From Desulfobacteraceae bacterium (GTDB lineage: Bacteria; Desulfobacterota; Desulfobacteria; Desulfobacterales; Desulfobacteraceae), in contig PIVQ01000114.1 in the NCBI GenBank assembly GCA_003354055.1, positions 1 to 14,440 of the forward strand: a DNA stretch of 14,440 nucleotides, in the 5' to 3' direction. This document shows, piece after piece, positions 6,953 through 14,367 of this stretch. The stretch's first letter is position 1. Each line of letters opens with the position of its first letter. The notes beneath the pieces are model-generated. The model ran no database searches. It was not told where the DNA came from and worked only from the letters and a program-made list of their open reading frames with translations. A program made the translations under genes and the position numbers.

Positions 6953-8083
6953 ATGCAGAACGTTATGATTGACTTTCAATTGAAAAATAACATGATGCGA
7001 TATAGCAAATTTATGCCTCGCTTTTACAACCTGTGCAAGTCTTACGGGTTTGAAGCAGGGCGTATCATGCCCTCCAGAGCCTTTTGTTCTGATGAAAACC
7101 AAGGGTTTCCTATTATTCTTATCGCCAAGCATTTTGGTGCTTTCCCGTTTAATCACGGATTGGTTGGCGGAATAGTGGCGACAGACCGTCATGGGCCTCA
7201 CGCTCATCATGGCAAGGATTTGGTGATCATTCAGGCCAGCCATGTGGGGTACGATCCTGAAACGGGTAACTTTGGTGTTTATCGGCGATTGCAAACGAAC
7301 AAGCTGACCCAGACCTCGTCCTGTGGTAAAATTGAGGCGGTGCTCCAATGGTACAACCAGGAATATCGATTCGCCAAAAAAAATATCTCGGTTACGCTTA
7401 TGGACGGTAAGGCTGTTGTAATTATTGATAACCAATTTCTGGATGATAGCCGTGAACAAGGGTTATTTCTATCGATTCACAACATTGTTGATATGGAAAA
7501 AGGAAGTCTGCCCGAACCGTATCGTGTCTTAAGCACATCAAAAGCATTCCGGGTTAACCCGGATTTTAAAAGCAGACTGCCGCAATCGTTATGGAAATCA
7601 AGGGAGAGGGTATTTATCGAAGACTACTTAACAGCAGATCTCTTTTATTTCAGACATGATGTATCAACAATCATTGAAGGTCGTGATCAACTGGAGCACA
7701 ATCTTGGCCGTTATATGCCTCAAATTGTGACCTCAAAATTCCCGGCACTTACGGCAGCAGTGGCCAATACACAAATAGAGTTTGACAGGGCCTACCGCAC
7801 CCTTATCAAAGAACCTGGATATCATGGTAAAAACCTGGCGTTCATTGCAGGCATCAACATCGATATTTCGCCCCAAAAAGGACAGTTGTTTCCGTTGACT
7901 AAATTTGCCCCCTGGGCAGCTTATATCCAGACCAGAAACGGAGATCAACATACTCTTGAACAAAAGGAGATAGTAAAGGCGTTGAATGCCCAGAGCATCG
8001 AGAATAAAGATCGAATTGAGCTGTCAAAAGAGATCCACTTAATGGAGAAGACACCTGAAATAAAAATAGCGCTGCCGTCCTAA
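6953..8083 (+). CDS. LCIB-like putative beta-carbonic-anhydrase-family protein
   Basis: The central region (about 35-135 of 376 residues) resembles the limiting-CO2-inducible protein B/C domain. C45 and D47 (FCSDENQG) recall the C-x-D of beta-carbonic anhydrases. FNHGLVGG (66-73) and a GPHAHHGKD segment (81-89) follow, then ASHVGYDPETGNFGVYRR (95-112) with H97, and SSCGK with C124. C45, H97 and C124 would be the zinc triad. If so, it interconverts CO2 and bicarbonate, but catalysis is not certain because some LCIB-family members are inactive. The C-terminal ~200 residues are unassigned, and no signal peptide is visible, so it is cytoplasmic. AGGAG directly follows the preceding stop, giving tight coupling to the exported phosphoesterase. 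Its stop codon overlaps that of the convergent creC-like gene. The LCIB assignment is from remembered motif patterns, not a search. Confidence 0.6.
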   Translation: MQNVMIDFQLKNNMMRYSKFMPRFYNLCKSYGFEAGRIMPSRAFCSDENQGFPIILIAKHFGAFPFNHGLVGGIVATDRHGPHAHHGKDLVIIQASHVGYDPETGNFGVYRRLQTNKLTQTSSCGKIEAVLQWYNQEYRFAKKNISVTLMDGKAVVIIDNQFLDDSREQGLFLSIHNIVDMEKGSLPEPYRVLSTSKAFRVNPDFKSRLPQSLWKSRERVFIEDYLTADLFYFRHDVSTIIEGRDQLEHNLGRYMPQIVTSKFPALTAAVANTQIEFDRAYRTLIKEPGYHGKNLAFIAGINIDISPQKGQLFPLTKFAPWAAYIQTRNGDQHTLEQKEIVKALNAQSIENKDRIELSKEIHLMEKTPEIKIALPS

Positions 8084-9510
8084 GATGCAGGTATGGAGAA
8101 TACCGCCCTTCCCCCCCCTGAAGGATAGTTATCAAGTGTAATCTCACCCCTGTGCAGTGCTGCAACCTCTTTGACGAAATTGAGACCAAGCCCGGTGCTT
8201 TTTTTCCCGCTGTCAGGCCGTTGTAATGAAAAAAATTTTTCAAATACTCTTTCCCGGGCATACTCGGGGATGCCAGGACCCTGGTCTATGAGTTCAAAAG
8301 AAAACATCCCTTCCATAACGGACGAACGCGTCTTAATCTCACTTGATTCCGGACTGAAATCAATGGCGTTCTGAATCAGATTGGACAGGGCCAATTTTAA
8401 AAGAAAAGGATTACACCGCACCATCACATTGTCATTGCCCTCTTTTCTCAAGGACAGTTTTTTGCCTTCCAGTACCGGCTGCATCTGTACCAGAACCTCA
8501 TTTAGAAGATCAGAAAAGACAAGTTGCCCGGCATTTTCCAAGGCCGCCATGTTTTCAATGGAAGAGAGCTTGACCAATCTGTCAACCAATTGTTTGATCC
8601 GTTCGGATTCGCTGCGGATATTGCTCAGAAATCTCGCCTTCTGTTTTTCAGGCATCTCTTCTTCCAGAAGCTCTGCCGCCCCTTTGATGGCCGCCAGGGG
8701 GCTCTTGATTTCATGGGTCAGGGCCTGGACATATTTTTCCACATATTTTCTATTTTCAAGGGCAACCCTCATATCCTCAAAGGCCCGGCCCATATCTCCG
8801 ATTTCAGTTTTATCCAAAGAGGGCAGAACGGCTTTTCTTCCAGAGCTGATGTCTTCGGCATATTGAGTCAGCAGCTTTACAGGCCTTGTAATCACTACAA
8901 TGACCAGTATTGAAAGAACAATGATACAACCTGCGGTAAATATACTCCTCAATTTTATTCTGGACCGGGCCACGATAAGAAAACTGTTAATATTGGTTGT
9001 CGGTTTTGCAACCGTTAAAACGCCTTTAATGTTGCCATGGACAAGAATCGGGGCTGCGACATAGAGTACGGAAGAGGATTGATCTTTTGCATCATCTCTG
9101 GAGGAGCGGGCCCCATACTCACCCCTCAGAGTCAAAAACACATCCCGCCAGTTTGAATAGTCCTCCCCCACGGTTGCTTTTCGTGCTGAGTCAAAAACAA
9201 TAATTCCTTTAGCATCAGTAATATAAACCCGGAGGTCTACCCCTATTTTTCTCAAATGATAAATTTGTGAACTGAACTGCCGGGCATATGCCGTGTCAAA
9301 GATGTGATGAAAGGCCTGCGGAGAGAAATTGTTGTTTTCAATATCCTGCGCCACAAACCCGGCAAGTATCCCGGCCTGGTCCACCAGAGTTTCTTCCACC
9401 CCTTCAAGGTATCTGATTCTGATATTGTCCAGCATGCCGAATGTCAGATAGTACCCTCCTGCTCCGGTAATCAGAAATATGGCAAAGAGTATTTTGACGG
9501 CCAGCCTCAT
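8080..9510 (-). CDS. creC: CreC-like sensor histidine kinase
   Basis: An inner-membrane kinase of 476 residues. TM1 is about 5-25 and TM2 about 187-208, with a periplasmic sensor between them. The sensor matches E. coli CreC as I remember it, notably YITDAKGIIVFDSA, EDYSNW, LTLRGEYGARS and SSVLYVAAPI (96-155). A HAMP-like linker follows. The dimerisation box is VQALTHEIKSPLAAIKGAAE with H266 as phospho-acceptor. The ATP-binding domain has the N box (NLIQNAIDFSP, from 377), G1 (DQGPGIPE, 409-416), the F box FEKFFSL and G2 (GLGLNFV, 440-446). It overlaps the response-regulator gene by 4 bases (ATGA), so translation is coupled. It should phosphorylate that regulator at D53. The signal is unknown; E. 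coli CreC is linked to carbon-source and fermentation status. Confidence 0.85.
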   Translation of the reverse strand: MRLAVKILFAIFLITGAGGYYLTFGMLDNIRIRYLEGVEETLVDQAGILAGFVAQDIENNNFSPQAFHHIFDTAYARQFSSQIYHLRKIGVDLRVYITDAKGIIVFDSARKATVGEDYSNWRDVFLTLRGEYGARSSRDDAKDQSSSVLYVAAPILVHGNIKGVLTVAKPTTNINSFLIVARSRIKLRSIFTAGCIIVLSILVIVVITRPVKLLTQYAEDISSGRKAVLPSLDKTEIGDMGRAFEDMRVALENRKYVEKYVQALTHEIKSPLAAIKGAAELLEEEMPEKQKARFLSNIRSESERIKQLVDRLVKLSSIENMAALENAGQLVFSDLLNEVLVQMQPVLEGKKLSLRKEGNDNVMVRCNPFLLKLALSNLIQNAIDFSPESSEIKTRSSVMEGMFSFELIDQGPGIPEYARERVFEKFFSLQRPDSGKKSTGLGLNFVKEVAALHRGEITLDNYPSGGGRAVFSIPAS

Positions 9511-10193
9511 AGATCCTCTTTCAGGGAATATCCCAGTCCCCTGTGGGTCTTTATAGGATCAACATCCGGTTTGATCTGCCGAAGTTTTCCCCGAAGATTC
9601 TTTATATGGGCATCAATGGTTCTGTCCATGCTCATTTCCGGGTCGTCCCAGGCAAGTTCCATGAGCTTGTCTCTGGAGAAGATCTGTCCCGGCCGCCGGA
9701 TAAATATTTCAAGCAACTTATATTCATACCTGGACAGCTCAATTAGTTCTGAAAAATAACAAATGCTGTGTTTGATTTCATCGATATTAAATGCGGTTTT
9801 TGATGCATCAGGCTCAATGATATCTGCAGCCTGAGTTCTACGAAGAATGGCCTTTACACGGGCAGTCAATTCCCTGGGGCTGAAGGGCTTGACCATATAA
9901 TCATCTGCCCCGATTTCAAGACCCACAACCTTATCGATCTCATCAGACCGGGCAGTCAGAAAAATCACCGGAACCTGGCTTTCTTTTCGAATTGCCTTAC
10001 ACAACTCCATTCCGTTTATATCGGGCAGTCCCACATCCAGAATGATCAGGGCGACTTTATTGGACAAAAGGAATGAGAGCACCTGTCCTCCGACAGCATG
10101 CCACTCGGTGACAAACCCTTCTGTTGTCAGGGCGTAGCTGATGTTGTCTGCAATGGCAGGTTCGTCTTCAACAATAAGTATTAAAGGTTTCAT
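9507..10193 (-). CDS. creB: CreB-like OmpR-family response regulator
   Basis: The 228-residue protein has an N-terminal receiver (1-120) with acidic pocket D10/D11, phospho-acceptor D53 in ILDVGLP, T80 and K102 (VKPFSPREL). The C-terminal winged-helix DNA-binding domain (about 130-228) includes LSRYEYKLLE, RTIDAHIKNLRGKL and THRGLGYSL. It sits between the creD-like and creC-like genes on the same strand; AAGGTG lies 8 bases before the ATG. OmpR-family dimers bind direct repeats one helical turn apart, which fits the 11-bp-spaced TTCAn array at 12809-12846 in front of this operon, so autoregulation is likely. The CreB name rests mainly on its partners; the protein alone would only be called an OmpR-type regulator. 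Confidence 0.85.
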   Translation of the reverse strand: MKPLILIVEDEPAIADNISYALTTEGFVTEWHAVGGQVLSFLLSNKVALIILDVGLPDINGMELCKAIRKESQVPVIFLTARSDEIDKVVGLEIGADDYMVKPFSPRELTARVKAILRRTQAADIIEPDASKTAFNIDEIKHSICYFSELIELSRYEYKLLEIFIRRPGQIFSRDKLMELAWDDPEMSMDRTIDAHIKNLRGKLRQIKPDVDPIKTHRGLGYSLKEDL

Positions 10194-10222
10194 TATCTAT
10201 ACACCTTGGAAACAGGATGGCA

Positions 10223-10262
10223 AATTATTCAAAGACAGTCTTAAGACCGCCTTTGAATAATT
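10223..10262 (-). promoter_or_regulatory. 18-bp RNA hairpin between creD-like and creB-like genes
   Basis: Perfect 12-bp arms AATTATTCAAAG / CTTTGAATAATT flank the palindrome GTCTTAAGAC. In the minus-strand RNA the intervening triplets GCG and UGU pair through two G-U wobbles, giving an unbroken 18-bp stem with a UUAA loop. The plus-strand RNA would have two A-C mismatches, so the structure fits the operon's own transcript. There is no U-tract after it. It fills much of the only sizeable gap (98 bases) in the operon, and may separate expression of the creD-like part from creBC by processing or stabilisation. Confidence 0.6.
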
Positions 10263-10291
10263 ATCGTATCGAACAGCAAATAGCAACCGGA

Positions 10292-11536
10292 TCACCTTGG
10301 GGTATCCGTAGCATCAATAATACATGCAGCAGGCTTGCGCTCCTGTTTTTTCTTTGATTGAAAAACCTGGTCCCAATTCACATCAGCTGTTACCTTCATC
10401 AATATTCCGAGGGTAACCACTGTTCCTGTGGCGACTATCAGGCCGGTTATCCCCTTTATGAAAAAAGTATAGGAAAATAAAACCAGGAAGAAAAGCTGGC
10501 CTGCAATTGCAATTTTCCACGGGAATCGATTTCCGAGAGCTGCCGACAAATATGACGTAACAAGGAAAACAGATACGATTGCCGACAGAATAAAGGCGAT
10601 ATGAATCCAGACATGACCTGCCAGATATGAAAGAAGCAGGTGGAAGGCAAAGAATCCGGCGGTGACAAAAAGGTAATGCATTGGATGTATGTCAATTTTG
10701 CGCATGATACCGATGGTTGCAATGAGGATGAAAAAAAAGAGCAGGCAAACCGGAGCAAAGTAGGTGATCCGGGTTGTCAAAGGTCCGGGATTCAGTTTCT
10801 CAGGGATAATAATGCCGATGTTACCATTAGTGATAAGATCGGAGGCTTCCCAGGTTAAAGCCATTCCATTATCCGGAGTATAAATTTTAGTCATGGGCGA
10901 GAGGCTGCCCCGGGTAAAATCAATGCTTTTGAACCCTGTGTTAGCCGTCAGGGAAAAATTTTGCACTCGGCCTATATTTTCTGCCATGAGGTATTGCCAG
11001 GTGTTCATCCCCCGGGTTTTATAATGAATTCTAAAATCTATCTCTTTACCGGGCGCAAGTTCGATGATTTCATCTATGCCCTCACGGGTATCCACGGAAC
11101 TTGAAAGCTCGTTGTCATCAAGGTGAATGGAAAATTCATCATAGGTTGCCCCTTTGGCGGGAAAGTCAAAATGGAGGTATACCTTCTGGGTCACCGGCTG
11201 TGAATTTCTTATGGTATACACACCGTCAAAAGAACAATTGTATGTAGAATACCACAGGAGTCCTTTTTTCCTGTAGTCCGGGCTGATATCTACTGCAATT
11301 TTATTTTTCACCGGCATCATCCACCGCATCCTGTCCGTACCCGTCGTACCTGGGATTTTAATTGAAAATGAAGGTGCCTTCTGGGAAAGATCGGTTCCCC
11401 AAAGCCCTTCAACCCGTGGGCCGAGCATAGATGAGAAATTGTTGGATCGTAAAGAGGTTATGGTGCCAAGCGTCCACCATCCGGCCCAGCCTAAAATGTA
11501 AATTACGGCCAAGGCGATAATTTTTCGAATACTCAT
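10292..11536 (-). CDS. creD: CreD-like inner-membrane protein
   Basis: Start placed at the second ATG (11536), giving 414 residues, because AAGGA then lies at normal distance; the upstream ATG at 11545 abuts the Shine-Dalgarno. Topology is an N-terminal membrane anchor (about 7-24), a beta-rich periplasmic domain (about 30-255) and a block of some five membrane helices (about 258-383). The segment IDIHPMHYLFV (281-291) and the following helices correspond to the HPMQYLLVG region of E. coli CreD. In enterobacteria CreD is the envelope-integrity membrane protein most strongly induced by CreBC; its biochemical activity is not known. Here the gene lies upstream of creBC instead of downstream, 16 bases after the exported-protein gene. 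The periplasmic domain is less CreD-like than the C-terminus. Confidence 0.72.
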   Translation of the reverse strand: MSIRKIIALAVIYILGWAGWWTLGTITSLRSNNFSSMLGPRVEGLWGTDLSQKAPSFSIKIPGTTGTDRMRWMMPVKNKIAVDISPDYRKKGLLWYSTYNCSFDGVYTIRNSQPVTQKVYLHFDFPAKGATYDEFSIHLDDNELSSSVDTREGIDEIIELAPGKEIDFRIHYKTRGMNTWQYLMAENIGRVQNFSLTANTGFKSIDFTRGSLSPMTKIYTPDNGMALTWEASDLITNGNIGIIIPEKLNPGPLTTRITYFAPVCLLFFFILIATIGIMRKIDIHPMHYLFVTAGFFAFHLLLSYLAGHVWIHIAFILSAIVSVFLVTSYLSAALGNRFPWKIAIAGQLFFLVLFSYTFFIKGITGLIVATGTVVTLGILMKVTADVNWDQVFQSKKKQERKPAACIIDATDTPR

Positions 11537-11552
11537 TGTATGCATTTCCTTT

Positions 11553-12734
11553 TTATTTTTTTACAGGTTCTTTGTAAGACACAGCCATGGTTATGGGGGC
11601 GCCTGAGTGAAATGATCTTGAAAAATAATACGGGGTTCCGGAAAAATCGTGGGGTCGTTTGTATTTGAACGTTTTGGCAGGTGTTATAGGGCCTTGAAAG
11701 GAAATCATTTCCAGGCGTTGGGGCAGCCCCACGGCAATATTAATTTTCCGGGCGGCAAGTTCCATTTCGGGCAGTCCCAACTCAAGTTTTCCATGAAGCC
11801 CCATTTTTTCCCCCTGACTCAGCAGAGCAAGCTCTATGTGGGATTTTTTCCCTTTGCTAAGAGGCAAAATCCAAAACCCTGTTTTACCGTCGTGGCTGTC
11901 GCTGTATACTTTCATTTTCTTCCCATTGACTTTGCAGCTCCAGATCTTTGCCTTTGGCATCATCTTTAATCGAACAGATTCACCCGCTTCGGAAGGGACA
12001 GTCATGGCAATAACAGACAGAACATTACCGCTCTCCTCAAAAGAGGTAAACCAATTGACCGCGTCAAGAACCAGAGGCGGAGTCGCGACGGCATTATACC
12101 GGGTCGATAGTATTTTAGTCCTTTTTGCAGCTTTTGCATCGGCTGTTTCTATACCGCTGAATCTGATTTTCAATAAAGCTTTGGGAGAAAAATGGTAAAT
12201 CCCCGTGTTGTTCTTAACACCGGGAATATCAAATAGAGCCACCTGCTTGCCTGCCTCAGGTAGCAGAACATTTTTTACGGCGGTTGGAATTTTCAATGCA
12301 ACATAAGAGGACCTGTTGTCTTCACCCGCAGGAATAAAAAAAGTCAGCTTAATTAAAAACGTTCTTGCTCCGGACGAAAGAAAAGATATCCCCTCTTCCC
12401 TGGTGCTGAGAAGGGAACCACCGCTGACCTCCATTATTTTTTTGATGATAATCTTATCGCTGAAAAGCGGTACCGACTCAGGACTCCCAGAAATAAGCGT
12501 TCCTGCAAGGGTTACCTCACAGATCCCGCCTTGCCGGGTTACGGATATTTTATAATGAGCACTGTCAATACTGCTGATAAAGGGATCTTTCTCAATCTCT
12601 TTCATAATGTCCTGACGGATATAGTTGCCATAAAGTTTTTTAAACTCTTCATAGGGTATGCTGATTGCATTTTCACCAAATGCGTTTCCCGAAAAAACCA
12701 GAAAAAATAATGTGATAATAAACTTTTTCACCAT
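11553..12734 (-). CDS. Exported beta-rich protein, first gene of the Cre-like operon
   Basis: I do not recognise the family. The 393-residue product starts with a signal peptide (VKKFIITLFFLVFSGNAFG, probable cleavage before ENA) and has no lipobox and no other membrane segment, so it is periplasmic or outward-facing. After a short helical stretch (about 27-50) the rest alternates strand-like segments. Patterns such as ISVTRQGGICEVTLAGTL and SSGARTFLIKLTFFIPAG recall surface-adhesion or envelope beta-sandwich domains. No catalytic motif is visible. Being co-transcribed with the CreD-like protein, itself with a large periplasmic beta domain, suggests a physical partnership; this is inference. 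The ATG at 12734 is only 1 base from AGGAGG; the GTG one codon later (12731) has better spacing and may be the true start. It is probably the operon's first gene, under the TTCAn array. Confidence 0.75.
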   Translation of the reverse strand: MVKKFIITLFFLVFSGNAFGENAISIPYEEFKKLYGNYIRQDIMKEIEKDPFISSIDSAHYKISVTRQGGICEVTLAGTLISGSPESVPLFSDKIIIKKIMEVSGGSLLSTREEGISFLSSGARTFLIKLTFFIPAGEDNRSSYVALKIPTAVKNVLLPEAGKQVALFDIPGVKNNTGIYHFSPKALLKIRFSGIETADAKAAKRTKILSTRYNAVATPPLVLDAVNWFTSFEESGNVLSVIAMTVPSEAGESVRLKMMPKAKIWSCKVNGKKMKVYSDSHDGKTGFWILPLSKGKKSHIELALLSQGEKMGLHGKLELGLPEMELAARKINIAVGLPQRLEMISFQGPITPAKTFKYKRPHDFSGTPYYFSRSFHSGAPITMAVSYKEPVKK

Positions 12735-12792
12735 GCCTCCTTAATGAACAATTTTCATTTTTGTGCCTGCCCGCTAAAAAACGATTTAGTTC

Positions 12793-12798
12793 AGGATA
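12793..12798 (-). promoter_or_regulatory. Candidate -10 element of the Cre-like operon
   Basis: On the minus strand TATCCT begins 10 bases after the last TTCAC of the 11-bp-spaced array. This is the spacing seen at PhoB-type activated promoters, where the regulator's repeats take the place of a -35. No good -35 is present. The leader to the first gene would be about 55 nt. Confidence 0.4.
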
Positions 12799-12808
12799 AG
12801 AAACCTTG

Positions 12809-12846
12809 GTGAATAAAATATGAAGTGAACTTGAAATTAATATGAA
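12809..12846 (-). promoter_or_regulatory. Four TTCAn repeats in exact 11-bp register, putative CreB-binding array
   Basis: Read on the plus strand: GTGAA (12809), ATGAA (12820), TTGAA (12831) and ATGAA (12842), each followed by exactly 6 other bases. On the minus strand this is TTCAT-N6-TTCAA-N6-TTCAT-N6-TTCAC. The E. coli CreB tag is TTCAC-N6-TTCAC; the promoter-proximal pair here matches 9 of its 10 fixed positions. The array lies between the operon holding the creBC-like genes and the divergent DUF2804 gene, with -10 candidates on both sides. Confidence 0.6.
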
Positions 12847-12855
12847 AAGGATCTG

Positions 12856-12884
12856 TTGCATGTCGCAAGAGAGGATAGTATAAA
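12856..12884 (+). promoter_or_regulatory. Promoter of the DUF2804 gene
   Basis: TTGCAT (12856-12861), a 17-base spacer, then TATAAA (12879-12884). The -35 begins 10 bases after the TTCAn array, so a protein bound there could activate this promoter from upstream as well as the divergent operon. Confidence 0.5.
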
Positions 12885-12943
12885 ATATTCAATCATAAAA
12901 GACCGAATACATCATAAGTACGCCAAGAACCAAAGGAAACTGC

Positions 12944-13987
12944 ATGAGTGTTCAAAACCGGATTACCGCCCCCTGTGAATTATTGAACGAAGCCGGACAT
13001 GTAATTAACCCCGGGTATGCTGTCCGTCCCCTGTGGCGATATGACCGTAAAAAAATACAGGCCAGCCGGCTTAGGATCAAAGAATGGGACTATTACTACA
13101 TACTGGCCCCGGAACAGGGATACGGCATTACCCTCACCATTGCTGATCTTGGCTATATCGGCATGGCAGCAATCTGCTGGCTGGATTTTGATAGAAAAAC
13201 CTCATGTCAGATTGATACCCTTACATTGTTTCCCATGGGTGCACTTAACCTGCCGCCGACCTCCGGGCCGGGCATCACCCGCTTTAAAAACAAAACACTG
13301 AGCCTGAGTTTCGATGTCACCGAAAAAGGGCGGCGACTCTCATTTGAAGCTGATAGTTTTGTGGATACTAAGGGTAATAAAGGATTGAAAGGAAAGATAC
13401 TTCTCTCACAGAAGCAGGATACGGACAGTATGGTTATCGCAACCTCCTGGAAGAAAAACCCAAAGGCGTTCTACTATAATCAAAAAACAAATTGCATGCC
13501 TGCTAAAGGAACCGTTACCATAGGCAACACAAACTATGAGTTTGGACCTGGTACGGCTTTCGGAGGGTTGGACTGGGGACGGGGAAACTGGACCTATAAG
13601 AATCGCTGGTACTGGGGATCTGCCTCCGGCCTTTTAAACGGAGAACCATTTGGATGGAACTTAGGTTACGGTTTCAGCGATCGCAGCCCTGCTTCGGAAA
13701 ACATGGTCTTTTATAAGGAAAAGGCCCACAAGCTGGATGAGGTGGTGTTTCTCATGGATACGACTGATTATATGAAACCCTGGAAGATCTCCAGCAACGA
13801 TGGCCGCTTTGAGATGGATTTTATGCCTCTGCTGGACCGCCAGTCCGCCTTTGATGTTAAACTGATGAAGTCCATACAGCATCAGGTATTTGGACATTTT
13901 ACCGGGACGGTCATTCTGGATGACGGAACCGCTCTCAAAGTCAACCAAGTCTTAGGTTTCGCCGAAGATGTGCTCAACTGGTGGTAA
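12944..13987 (+). CDS. DUF2804 family protein
   Basis: The 347-residue sequence has features of DUF2804: an early RIKEWDYYYIL (44-54), a tryptophan- and glycine-rich centre (FGGLDWGRGNW, WYWGSASG, then GEPFGWNLGYGFSDRS) and the C-terminal GFAEDVLNWW. No function is established for the family. Its repeated aromatic beta-strand pattern recalls lipocalin/hydroxyneurosporene-synthase-like folds, an impression only. No signal peptide or membrane helix is seen, so it is probably cytoplasmic. AAAGGAAA precedes the ATG at normal spacing. Divergence from the Cre-like operon over a shared TTCAn array suggests it belongs to the same regulon. Confidence 0.82.
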   Translation: MSVQNRITAPCELLNEAGHVINPGYAVRPLWRYDRKKIQASRLRIKEWDYYYILAPEQGYGITLTIADLGYIGMAAICWLDFDRKTSCQIDTLTLFPMGALNLPPTSGPGITRFKNKTLSLSFDVTEKGRRLSFEADSFVDTKGNKGLKGKILLSQKQDTDSMVIATSWKKNPKAFYYNQKTNCMPAKGTVTIGNTNYEFGPGTAFGGLDWGRGNWTYKNRWYWGSASGLLNGEPFGWNLGYGFSDRSPASENMVFYKEKAHKLDEVVFLMDTTDYMKPWKISSNDGRFEMDFMPLLDRQSAFDVKLMKSIQHQVFGHFTGTVILDDGTALKVNQVLGFAEDVLNWW

Positions 13988-14321
13988 CTTCTCTTGAGAA
14001 TGATAAATCTTGATATCCGAACGGATCCTTACTGTTCTCGCTGATCAAGCTGATGTTGATGGTCATGTTAAATTGAGCCAACAGAAACACCATTGGTTGG
14101 TCCATTCCGGTCCTCTCGCCAGATCTTATAAAATTGGGGAACAGATCTCCTCGCCCGATTTTATGCAAAACTTTAGGATCGGGTGCCTGTGCCCACGAAA
14201 GATAGGGACCAAACTGTCTCACGACCCTTTCATATAATCGGGCAAACTTAAGCTCATGTACCATTGAGGTGCCAAGCAGTCCAGTCGATGTGAACTCTTT
14301 TAAGACTTGATTCAGAAACGC
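13988..14321. other. Gap between DUF2804 and the rRNA terminator, no supported gene
   Basis: About 334 bases lie here. The minus strand is open in one frame (peptide from 14264 reads MVHELKFARLYERVVRQFG and on to 13974). It overlaps the end of the DUF2804 gene, has no ribosome-binding site, and its longer form would have to start inside the 5S rRNA gene. I recognise no family. It may be a decayed gene fragment or plain spacer. Confidence 0.4.
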
Positions 14322-14358
14322 AAAAAGCCCTACCACGAATATCGTGATAGGGCTTTTT
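14322..14358 (-). terminator. rRNA-operon terminator
   Basis: AAAAAGCCCTA and TAGGGCTTTTT enclose CACGA/TCGTG around a 3-base loop. In the minus-strand RNA the single odd position becomes a U-G pair, giving a 17-bp stem ending in a U-run, about 10 bases after the 5S rRNA 3' end. The A-rich other arm means it could also stop plus-strand transcripts from the DUF2804 gene. Confidence 0.88.
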
Positions 14359-14367
14359 GAAGAATAA

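Noticed and set aside
6818..7459. 213-codon minus-strand ORF across the phosphoesterase/LCIB junction
   Set aside because: Antisense to two well-supported genes and spans their operon junction; no domain recognised.
10223..10262. Intrinsic terminator after the creD-like gene
   Set aside because: The stem is AT-rich and no U-tract follows in the minus-strand RNA.
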